A stretch of DNA of 16,602 bases from assembly GCA_903879995.1 (NCBI GenBank), contig CAIRNW010000133.1, forward strand, positions 1 through 16,602, written 5' to 3'. The notes below the pieces were generated by a model. It was not told the DNA's origin. It saw only the letters and a program-made list of their open reading frames with translations, and made no database searches. Numbering within the stretch: the first letter of the stretch is position 1; each line of letters begins with the position of its first letter. The translations under genes were made by a program, and so were the position numbers. The stretch is from an uncultured Bacteroidota bacterium (GTDB lineage Bacteria; Bacteroidota; Bacteroidia; Chitinophagales; Chitinophagaceae). Positions 1-7,102 of the stretch are shown here, one piece after another.

Positions 1-341
1 CCAGGACTTTTTTTATTCCATACACATTGAAGTGACGTTCTAATTTTTAGATTACTTCGATATAATGAAAATGTACCTTGTACAGCTGTGTTGGCACTGC
101 CAATAAATAAAATGTCTTGTTTTGGGTTAGTTGTATCAGCATCTTGTTCCCACCAGGTAAAATAGTACTCGTGGTGTTTGCGATCGGCGTTTAAAAAATT
201 TATTTCAGATCCCATCGCCCATTGGAGGGCGCCTTGATTTACAAATAATCCTTTCTTAGGGATTAGTTTAGCCTCAAATTGGGCTTGACAAAATGTCGAG
301 ATGAAAATAGCGATTAGGCTAAGCTTTAGCTTCAATGACAT
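1..341 (-). CDS. secreted hypothetical protein, 3' end cut by window edge
   Basis: An open frame of 113 codons runs leftward from the ATG at 341 and leaves the window without a stop, so only the N-terminus is visible. The first 19 residues (MSLKLSLIAIFISTFCQAQ) form a signal peptide with a likely type I cut after the Gln-Ala-Gln stretch. Cys16 has Phe before it and does not make a lipobox, so this is more likely periplasmic or secreted than a lipoprotein. The mature part is rich in aromatic residues (for example YYFTWWEQD and LFIGSANTAVQGTF). I do not recognise a family. It starts 7 bp after the GH92 stop, so it is probably the third gene of the leftward glycan operon and may act on the same substrate, which is inference from position alone. 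There is no Shine-Dalgarno sequence; the ATG follows an A/T-rich stretch, as is usual in this phylum. Confidence 0.7.
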   Translation of the reverse strand, partial: MSLKLKLSLIAIFISTFCQAQFEAKLIPKKGLFVNQGALQWAMGSEINFLNADRKHHEYYFTWWEQDADTTNPKQDILFIGSANTAVQGTFSLYRSNLKIRTSLQCVWNKKSP

Positions 342-348
342 TTTAATG

Positions 349-2508
349 TTATTGATAGATGTAATAGACCAGCGTTCCTCCCTCCAATAATTGCTGGTGT
401 GAAATTGCTTTGACGGGTATCTCTTTTTTATTCCATTTTACTTTTGCAATCCCTTTTTTCCCTTGGCCAGGTATTGCAATCACCTGAATTTTTACTTTGC
501 GATTTTGTGGCATTTCTAAAACAGCTTCCTTGATGAGGGGTAATCCAAATACGTATTCACCAGAAGCTGGATTCAGTGGATACATTCCTAAGGCTGTCCA
601 AATGTACCAGGCACTCATTTGACCGCAATCATCATTTCCGGTGAGGCCATCCGGACCATTTTTATACATGCTGTCAGCTACAATACTAACCCAATGTGCG
701 GCCTTTTCAGGCGCTCCTAAGGCTGTATATAGATAAATAATATGATGGCTGGGTTCATTTCCATGTGCATATTGTCCAATGAGTCCGGTAACATCTATGG
801 AAACATCAGTGCCGTGTAATTCGGAGGGTGCAGTAAACAGCGCATCTAATTTTTGTATAAGTTTTTCTTTGCCTCCATGTAGTGAAGCAAATCCTTCAAC
901 ATCATGCGGAACAAAAAAGCTATGCTGCCAGGCGGTACCCTCTATATATTGTCCTTCAAAACCATGTTCGCTCAGCAGGGGGTCAAAGGGCTCTTTAAAT
1001 TGTCCATTACTCAATCGTGCTCTAAAAAATCCTGTATTGACATCAAAAAGAGCTTTGTATGAATTGGCGCGCTGACTAAATATTTTAAAGTCTTCCTCAC
1101 GACCTAGTTTCTTGGCCACTTGGGCAATACACCAGTCATCAAAAGCATATTCTAATGTGGTAGTAACACTCCAGCCATGTTTATCATGCGGAACATAGCC
1201 ATATTGTTTGTATGCAGGGGTTCCGCGTTGGGATTGGTTAGCACTTTTCTTCATCGCCTCATAGGCTCGGTATATGTCAAATCCTTTGATCTCTTTTAAA
1301 ATTGCATCCGCTAGTATCGGTACGCTATGATAACCAGTCATGGTGTTGGCTTCCCAGGTGCTAATGTCCCAAACTGGTAAAAGGCCATTATCGTCATAAA
1401 AGGCAAGCATGCTATTTAGCATGTCTCTGTATCGCTCAGGTTGCAGGATGGTAAAAAGGGGATTTAGGGCTCGAAATACATCCCATTGGGAAAAAATAGT
1501 ATACTTATTTACGCCATTGGTGAATCGCCGAATCTTATTGTCGTGTGTTTGATATTGACCATCTGCATCGCTGTGTATCACGGGCGCTAATGCCGTACGG
1601 TAGAGAGCGGTATAAAAACGAGTAGCCAGAGCTCGATCGGTGGTATCTATTTTTATTTTTTCTAATTCTCTTTCCCAACGGTTTGTTGCTTTTCGTGCAA
1701 CTTGATCAAATTGATTATTCAATTGATTGTTTAACTCCATTCTTGCTTTATCTGTGCTGACAGCACTGAGTGCTACACTAAATTCAAGCGGTGTTGAGGT
1801 ATTAAATTGTAAAAGTGCTTTGACCTGTTTTCCTTCGGCACGGTACCTTGAATGTATGGAGTCGTCAATGAAAGTTAGCGCTTGAACTGGCTGATTGAAT
1901 CGGGCGGCAAAATAAACTTTCTGACCTTTAGCCCAGCCCGTGCTATAGCGATAGCCAACTAGTGTAAACGAGTCTATCAATTGTAAAAAACCTGCCGTAG
2001 ATTGATCCCAATTAATGGCAAAGCCCATATCAAAGCGTACCCAGCCTTTAGAAGTAGGAAAGGTATAGCGATGATGTCCAGTTCTATCAGATGCGGTGAG
2101 CTCAACTTTAACCTGGTTGTCTAATCGAACAGTGTAATATCCAGGTTCTGCCTTCTCATGCTGATGTTGAAAAGGAATAAAGATTTTTTTAGCACGAATT
2201 TGCATCGTGTCTGTAAGCGGTAGCACTGAAATATCACACCAATCTCCAATTCCTGTTCCGCTTAAATGCGTGTGGCTAAATCCGGCAATAGTAGTGCTGC
2301 TGTAATGGTAGCCGCTACACCAGTCCCATCCCTCCACACCATTATCTGGGCTTAATTGAACCATCCCAAAAGGCACTGTGGCGCCAGGGTAAACATGGCC
2401 ATGTCCACCCGTGCCCAAAAAAGGATCAACCCATTTGGTGTAGGATTGTGCTTTTACTTGTCCGGCAATCAAAAGAAAAAGAAGCGGGAACAACAATCGT
2501 CTACTCAT
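349..2508 (-). CDS. GH92 family alpha-mannosidase, secreted
   Basis: Full-length (719 aa) glycoside hydrolase of family 92, calcium-dependent exo-alpha-mannosidases that trim terminal mannose by inversion. A signal peptide covers about residues 1-20 (cut near QVKAQ), so it acts in the periplasm or outside. The N-terminal beta-sandwich opens with the family signature around residues 27-55 (VDPFLGTGG, PGATVPFGMVQLSPD), followed by GFSHTHLSGTG at 76-86. The C-terminal (alpha/alpha)6 domain carries YIEGTAWQ at 521-528, where Glu523 is the expected catalytic acid; GNEPSHH at 583-589; and GNDDCGQMSAW at 624-634, whose Asp pair lies where the family's catalytic base is placed. The length is usual for GH92. 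It lies 6 bp after the GHL10 lipoprotein gene and 7 bp before a secreted hypothetical, so it is almost certainly co-transcribed. The family is secure; the linkage attacked (alpha-1,2, -1,3, -1,4, -1,6 or phosphomannose) cannot be read from the sequence. Confidence 0.96.
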   Translation of the reverse strand: MSRRLLFPLLFLLIAGQVKAQSYTKWVDPFLGTGGHGHVYPGATVPFGMVQLSPDNGVEGWDWCSGYHYSSTTIAGFSHTHLSGTGIGDWCDISVLPLTDTMQIRAKKIFIPFQHQHEKAEPGYYTVRLDNQVKVELTASDRTGHHRYTFPTSKGWVRFDMGFAINWDQSTAGFLQLIDSFTLVGYRYSTGWAKGQKVYFAARFNQPVQALTFIDDSIHSRYRAEGKQVKALLQFNTSTPLEFSVALSAVSTDKARMELNNQLNNQFDQVARKATNRWERELEKIKIDTTDRALATRFYTALYRTALAPVIHSDADGQYQTHDNKIRRFTNGVNKYTIFSQWDVFRALNPLFTILQPERYRDMLNSMLAFYDDNGLLPVWDISTWEANTMTGYHSVPILADAILKEIKGFDIYRAYEAMKKSANQSQRGTPAYKQYGYVPHDKHGWSVTTTLEYAFDDWCIAQVAKKLGREEDFKIFSQRANSYKALFDVNTGFFRARLSNGQFKEPFDPLLSEHGFEGQYIEGTAWQHSFFVPHDVEGFASLHGGKEKLIQKLDALFTAPSELHGTDVSIDVTGLIGQYAHGNEPSHHIIYLYTALGAPEKAAHWVSIVADSMYKNGPDGLTGNDDCGQMSAWYIWTALGMYPLNPASGEYVFGLPLIKEAVLEMPQNRKVKIQVIAIPGQGKKGIAKVKWNKKEIPVKAISHQQLLEGGTLVYYIYQ

Positions 2509-2514
2509 CTGTAT

Positions 2515-3657
2515 TTATTTAATAAAAGGGTATTGACCCGCAAACCAGGAGCTTACATCCTTAATACCTTCATAGAAGAAAAATGATTCACCCTTGAAAC
2601 CATTATTTCGATTAGTCTGTATCATCTGGCTTAGCATAGAAGCGCTTGCCGTGTATGTTCCTGATCGAAGTAATACGCCTGGATAAAGTGGTACAGCGGG
2701 ATTACGATGTGCGGCCTTTTGTTGTTGTACCACTGCGGTATATCCACTGATGTCGTAACGATAACATTGTGGCAATATCGCATCAATCCAAGTACTGTCC
2801 ACCCAAGTAGGCCAGTCTTGTAAATACTCATTATATCCAAATGGGTGCGGGCTTGGAGAAATTGTAAATTGTATAGTTGATTTGATTGATTTTATTTCTG
2901 TACGTAGTCTTTTTACAAAACTGTTAAGTTTTCTTGCGCGCCATCTCAGCCAGCTTGTATCTGTAGCAGTGGTGGGAGGATTGGCGCCATTATTTTCGCT
3001 CTTGTATAAGTTTACCGTAAAAGCATCATAGCCGCCCGTGTTGGGCAGGGCCGGTAATCGATCGTCTCCTTGCACACCATCAATCGCATAGTTCGTTACC
3101 ACTTCTTTAAAAAGATCAATCATAAATTGCTGCACTTCCGGGTGGATTCCATTGAGCCAGTCAAACCCATTTTTTACAACTAAATTACCTGCAAGATCTC
3201 TGGCAGCCCAGTGTGGTTTTGCGGCAACGATAGATCCGCCCCCGGCACTATAGGAGGATGAAAAGCCGTACTCAAACCAGGCATGTACTTTTAGACCAGC
3301 CGCATGACCTTCTTCAATACACTCTTGTAATGGATCTCTTCCTGCAAATCGCTCCAGGATCGGCTTACCAATCAAATTATTCATCACGTTGCTTGGGTAG
3401 GTAGTACGTGCATTATTATAAACAACTACAAACAAATGGTTGATACCTGCAGCTTTGCATGTATTCACCATTTGACGAATGTTATCACGATTATCTAACG
3501 CCGTGCTGGCTGTAGTTGTTATCCAGGCTCCGCGAATAGCATTGGGGTCCCAAGCGGGGGTAGGAGGAGTGGGGGTTCCGCCTCCTGTTGTTGATTTTTT
3601 TTTGCAACTAGCAAGGGCAAGCAAACCAAGTAGTACTAAAAGGGCAGCAAATCGCAT
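2515..3657 (-). CDS. GHL10-type (DUF187) glycoside hydrolase-like lipoprotein
   Basis: A 380-aa lipoprotein. Residues 1-17 are a signal peptide ending in the lipobox LASC with Cys18 as the lipidated residue, followed by KKKS and a Gly/Thr/Pro linker at about 22-34 (GGGTPTPPTP). The rest (about 42-380) is a TIM barrel of the GHL10 group (formerly DUF187, the YngK-like 'family 10 glycosylhydrolase' proteins). Supporting motifs are RGAWITTTAS at 42-51, HAWFEYGF at 125-132, DGVQGDDR at 193-200 and PQCYRYD at 296-302. Glu129, Asp193, Asp198, Asp199 and Glu363 are candidate active-site acids, which is inference from conservation with the paralogue at 5991-7097. The protein probably hydrolyses a glycan at the envelope, but I know of no substrate that can be assigned. 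First gene of the leftward arm; its start lies 91 bp from the divergent permease gene. Confidence 0.9.
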   Translation of the reverse strand: MRFAALLVLLGLLALASCKKKSTTGGGTPTPPTPAWDPNAIRGAWITTTASTALDNRDNIRQMVNTCKAAGINHLFVVVYNNARTTYPSNVMNNLIGKPILERFAGRDPLQECIEEGHAAGLKVHAWFEYGFSSSYSAGGGSIVAAKPHWAARDLAGNLVVKNGFDWLNGIHPEVQQFMIDLFKEVVTNYAIDGVQGDDRLPALPNTGGYDAFTVNLYKSENNGANPPTTATDTSWLRWRARKLNSFVKRLRTEIKSIKSTIQFTISPSPHPFGYNEYLQDWPTWVDSTWIDAILPQCYRYDISGYTAVVQQQKAAHRNPAVPLYPGVLLRSGTYTASASMLSQMIQTNRNNGFKGESFFFYEGIKDVSSWFAGQYPFIK

Positions 3658-3748
3658 GTAAATAAAATGAACGCTTCCTTGCGAAACTATCTAAATAATA
3701 TTATAAATTCACAAAACGTTTTTAAAATAATTTATTAAACGAATCTGC
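3658..3748. promoter_or_regulatory. divergent intergenic promoter region of the glycan locus
   Basis: This A/T-rich 91-bp gap separates the two arms and must hold both promoters unless transcription enters from further away. On the minus strand, TTTG (3715-3712) and TAGTTTCG (3689-3682) are 22 bp apart and differ by one base from the Bacteroidota consensus TTTG-N19-23-TAnnTTTG; this would put the transcript start about 18 nt before the GHL10 ATG. On the plus strand, TTG (3679-3681) and TAAATTCA (3704-3711) are a weaker match with two mismatches in the -7 box. The two candidates overlap, so the arms may compete or share a regulator. No regulator gene and no clear operator palindrome is visible here. 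Confidence 0.4.
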
Positions 3749-5023
3749 TTGTCAACACAATCACGACATCCGCTTTCTTGGATTCCCACTACCTGGTTTG
3801 CGATGGGATTACCCAATCTTGTTTTGGGGGGCACCATTGCTTCACTTTTGTACAAAAGCTTAGGGTATACTGATGCTCAAATTGCCTTTTGGACTGGGTT
3901 GATTGTTCTGCCTTGGAGTTTTAAACCTCTGTGGGGGCCTTTTATGGAACTTTACAAAACTAAAAAGTTCTATATACAGTTATCTCAATTGGCCTGTGGG
4001 CTTCTATTTGCTGGCGCAGTTCTTTCCTTGTATACTCCTCTTTTTTTTCCAATTTCTGTTACACTTTTTTTTCTCATTGCTTTTTTTGGGGCTACGCAGG
4101 ACATGGCAGCAGATGGAATTTACTTGAGTGAATTATCCGCAAGTCAGCAAGCACGATACGTGGGATGGCAAGGAACTTTTTATAATGTAGCTAAGCTATT
4201 TTCAAACGGCGGCATGGTTTTTTTAGCAGGCGTATTAATTCCTATACTTGGCGATAAAGATGCATGGGCCATTGTATTATCTATCTATGCGCTGGTAATG
4301 TTGCTGCTGGGAATTTATAACCGACGTGTGTTGCCGGAAAGCCCCTTGCAACCATCTTTACAAAGTGCAGCAGCAGTTTGGCATACCTTAAAAGACGTGA
4401 TGGTTAGTTTCTTTCAAAAGAAACACATATGGGCAGGAATTTTATTTATTGTTCTTTATCGATTTGCAGAGGGCCAGGGAATTAAAATCATGCCCTTGTT
4501 CTTGAAAGCTTCTTTGGAAGAGGGTGGGCTAGGGTTATCTGAGTCTACCGTTGGACTTCTCATTGGCATTTACGGAACGGCTGCATTTGTGTTAGGTTCA
4601 CTTGCGGCAGGTTATTTTGTATCAAATAAGGGGCTTAACAGAGGGTCTTTACTGCTACTCTGCGCATTCTTTAATCTTCCTTTTGCTGCCTATGCGTATT
4701 TAGCAATAACGCAAGCCACTTCGCTTTGGATAATTGGAGCAGCTATTGCAGTTGAGCATTTTGGTTATGGCTTTGGCTTTATTGGTATCATCTTATTTAT
4801 CATGCAGCAAATTGCACCTGGTAAATATCAAATGGCTCACTACGCTTTTGGAAGTGCCATTACCTATTTTGGTTACACCATTGCATCCATGATCAGTGGG
4901 GCTATCAGCGATTATTTGGGCTATGCACAGTTTTTTGTGTGGGTATTAATTTCTACGCTGCCTGCTTTTTTGGTGAGTTGGCTGGTGCCCCTCAAACAAA
5001 AGGATAAAGAACCAGGAACTTAA
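3749..5023 (+). CDS. AmpG-like MFS permease (PAT family)
   Basis: A 424-aa inner-membrane protein with about 12 hydrophobic segments, of the major facilitator superfamily and most like AmpG permeases, which bring GlcNAc-anhydro-muropeptides into the cytoplasm. Family-type motifs are SFKPLWGP at 57-64 and GATQDMAADG at 114-123, the latter close to the ATQD(I/M)AxDG motif of AmpG proteins. A cytoplasmic loop lies at about 191-225 between the two halves. The start is TTG at 3749. No in-frame ATG exists between the stop at 3728 and the codon for Met19, and starting at Met19 would cut into the first membrane segment. First gene of the rightward arm, 14 bp before the DUF4434 gene. The neighbours suggest it imports an oligosaccharide or amino-sugar product released outside by GHL10, GH92 and NAGPA enzymes; the cargo is inferred, not shown. 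Three long T-runs occur at 4041-4087. Confidence 0.87.
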   Translation: MSTQSRHPLSWIPTTWFAMGLPNLVLGGTIASLLYKSLGYTDAQIAFWTGLIVLPWSFKPLWGPFMELYKTKKFYIQLSQLACGLLFAGAVLSLYTPLFFPISVTLFFLIAFFGATQDMAADGIYLSELSASQQARYVGWQGTFYNVAKLFSNGGMVFLAGVLIPILGDKDAWAIVLSIYALVMLLLGIYNRRVLPESPLQPSLQSAAAVWHTLKDVMVSFFQKKHIWAGILFIVLYRFAEGQGIKIMPLFLKASLEEGGLGLSESTVGLLIGIYGTAAFVLGSLAAGYFVSNKGLNRGSLLLLCAFFNLPFAAYAYLAITQATSLWIIGAAIAVEHFGYGFGFIGIILFIMQQIAPGKYQMAHYAFGSAITYFGYTIASMISGAISDYLGYAQFFVWVLISTLPAFLVSWLVPLKQKDKEPGT

Positions 5024-5037
5024 TTTAACTTGATCAC

Positions 5038-5985
5038 ATGCTAATTACCGGTACATTTTTGGATGAGATCAGTCATGATATCCCGCATCAAAACTGGGGT
5101 CCCGAGGAGTGGGAAAGAGATTTTGTCCACATGAAAAATGCTGGAATCGATACCGTTATTCTCATTCGAAGCGGGTATCGTTCTTTTCTTACGTATCCCT
5201 CGCCCTATTTGCTTCAGCACCGTACTTGTTATACTCCTCCTATTGATTTGGTAGAACTTTTTTGCACCCTTGCCGATCGTTATCACATGAAGTTTTACTT
5301 TGGTTTGTATGACAGTGGTCATTATTGGGATACGGGCGATATGAAAGATGAAATTGAGCTCAATCGATTTGTTATTGATGAAGCTTGGTCACGTTATGGA
5401 CACCATCCTTCATTCCAAGGTTGGTATCTGAGCATGGAAATTAGTCGCAAGACAAAAGGGGCCATTGAAGCGTTTCATACATTAGGAAAATTATGTAAAG
5501 AAGTAAGCGGAGGACTACCCACTTTTATTTCTCCCTGGATTGACGGGAAAAAAGCCGTACTGGCTGCTTCTGGGCAATTGTCAAAATCGGATGCGGTTTC
5601 ATTACAAGAGCACGAGCAGGAGTGGAATGAAATTTTTCAAGGTATCCATGGTGCAGTAGATGCTGTAGCGTTTCAGGATGGACACATTGGCTACCACGAA
5701 CTAGAAGATTTTTTTAGTATTAATAAGAAACTGGCCGATCGGTATGGAATGCAATGTTGGACAAATGCTGAATCGTTTGACCGTGATATGCCCATCAAGT
5801 TTTTACCTATCAAGTTTGAAAAATTAAAATTAAAATTAGAGGCTGCTGCCCGTGCCGGATATGATAAGGCAATCACTTTTGAGTTTTCGCATTTTATGAG
5901 TCCTCAATCTGTATACGGTGCTGCCCACCATTTGTATAATCGGTACCAAGCGTATCGAGCCGCTATTACTTCATCTCAATCCTAG
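5038..5985 (+). CDS. DUF4434 domain protein, cytoplasmic TIM-barrel hydrolase-like
   Basis: A 315-aa protein without signal peptide or membrane segment, so probably cytoplasmic. It matches the DUF4434 family as I recall it, a TIM barrel related to glycoside hydrolases, starting with the typical LITGTFLDEI strand (2-11). Acidic residues at strand ends that could form an active site are Asp92 (YDSGHYWD), Glu134 (WYLSMEI), Asp214 (AFQDGHIG), Glu245 (WTNAESF) and Glu282 (ITFEFSHFM); the pair Glu134/Glu245 has the look of an acid/base and nucleophile pair of clan-A hydrolases, which is inference. It sits between the permease gene (14 bp) and the second GHL10 gene (5 bp), so it probably processes what the permease imports. 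No biochemical role can be given from the sequence. Confidence 0.85.
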   Translation: MLITGTFLDEISHDIPHQNWGPEEWERDFVHMKNAGIDTVILIRSGYRSFLTYPSPYLLQHRTCYTPPIDLVELFCTLADRYHMKFYFGLYDSGHYWDTGDMKDEIELNRFVIDEAWSRYGHHPSFQGWYLSMEISRKTKGAIEAFHTLGKLCKEVSGGLPTFISPWIDGKKAVLAASGQLSKSDAVSLQEHEQEWNEIFQGIHGAVDAVAFQDGHIGYHELEDFFSINKKLADRYGMQCWTNAESFDRDMPIKFLPIKFEKLKLKLEAAARAGYDKAITFEFSHFMSPQSVYGAAHHLYNRYQAYRAAITSSQS

Positions 5986-5990
5986 CTGAA

Positions 5991-7097
5991 TTGAAACTTC
6001 TATTGCACTATTTTTTTGTATTATTAGTGGGTTTTTTATGTAGCCTGCATGTGACCATCGCACAGACCACCAGTTTGCCTGTTATTAAAGGCACCTGGGT
6101 TACCAATGTGGCTAGTGAAGCCTTGCTCTCAAAAGAAAATATTCGGCAAACGGTAAAACGAGCAAAAGATGCAGGACTGAATACACTATTTGTTGTGGTG
6201 TGGAACGGGGGTTATACACTTTACCCAAGTCTTGAACAGCAACAGCATATCGGAATTCGCCAGCATCCTGATTTTAAAGGGCGGGATCCCTTGCGTGAAA
6301 TTATCGAAGAAGGGCATCAGGCTAATTTAAAGGTTCATGCCTGGTTTGAATTTGGATTTTCCTACGCCTATAAAGACACGGCATCATTGTGGTTAAAGCG
6401 ATATCCCGATTGGTGTGGTCGAAATGTAAAGGGTGAACTTTTACAGAAAAATGGATTTTATTGGTGGAATGCACTACATCCAGGACCCCAGCAATTATTA
6501 CAATCTTTGATTTTGGAGGTTGTAAAAAACTATGATATAGACGGTATTCAAGGAGACGATCGATTACCTGCTATGCCTGCGGAAGGAGGGTATGATGCGT
6601 ACACACGAAATGCTTATCAAAAGGCTTTTCAGGGAGCTGCATTGCCCGACAATCCCAAGGACAAAGCTTTTCTGAAGTGGAAGGCTGATCAGCTTTCAAC
6701 GTATGCTGCAAAAATTTATCAAGCTGTAAAAAAAGTAAAGCCCGGCTGTATAGTTTCATGGGCACCTAGCATTTATCCTTGGAGTTTAGAGGAGTATTTA
6801 CAAGATTGGCCTGCCTGGCTTAAGGGGGGGTATGCAGATCTGGTTATTCCTCAACTTTATCGATACAACATCGAGGCCTATACTACAATTTTGAAGCAAT
6901 TGCGAAGCCAGGTGCCAGACTCGTTGCTCAGCAAAGTGGTACCGGGTATTCTTACCTCTCTTGGTGATGGGTATCAAGCTGATGCTGTATTAATGGAAAA
7001 AATGATACAGTTGAACCGCTCGCTTGGTTTTAATGGCGAGGTATTTTTCTATTTTGAAACACTTAACAGAGTTTCTTCTTCTATCTATAAAGATTAA
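5991..7097 (+). CDS. GHL10-type (DUF187) glycoside hydrolase-like protein, secreted
   Basis: A 368-aa paralogue of the lipoprotein encoded at 2515-3657. Shared motifs are KGTWVTNVAS at 33-42, LFVVVWN at 66-72, GRDPL at 97-101, HAWFEFGF at 116-123, DGIQGDDR at 184-191 and PQLYRY at 287-292. The N-terminus is a type I signal peptide (about 1-25, cut near TIAQ) with no lipobox and no Thr/Pro linker, so this copy is likely soluble in the periplasm while its paralogue is membrane-anchored. Candidate active-site acids are Glu120, Asp184, Asp189, Asp190 and Glu356. The start is TTG at 5991, 5 bp after the DUF4434 stop; it is the only start that places the signal peptide at the very N-terminus. The next gene follows after 5 bp. 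The family is clear; the substrate is unknown. Confidence 0.88.
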   Translation: MKLLLHYFFVLLVGFLCSLHVTIAQTTSLPVIKGTWVTNVASEALLSKENIRQTVKRAKDAGLNTLFVVVWNGGYTLYPSLEQQQHIGIRQHPDFKGRDPLREIIEEGHQANLKVHAWFEFGFSYAYKDTASLWLKRYPDWCGRNVKGELLQKNGFYWWNALHPGPQQLLQSLILEVVKNYDIDGIQGDDRLPAMPAEGGYDAYTRNAYQKAFQGAALPDNPKDKAFLKWKADQLSTYAAKIYQAVKKVKPGCIVSWAPSIYPWSLEEYLQDWPAWLKGGYADLVIPQLYRYNIEAYTTILKQLRSQVPDSLLSKVVPGILTSLGDGYQADAVLMEKMIQLNRSLGFNGEVFFYFETLNRVSSSIYKD

Positions 7098-7102
7098 GCT
7101 AT

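Noticed and set aside
779..1075. 98-aa open frame antisense to the GH92 gene
   Set aside because: It is fully inside a conserved GH92 catalytic region and has no recognisable motif.
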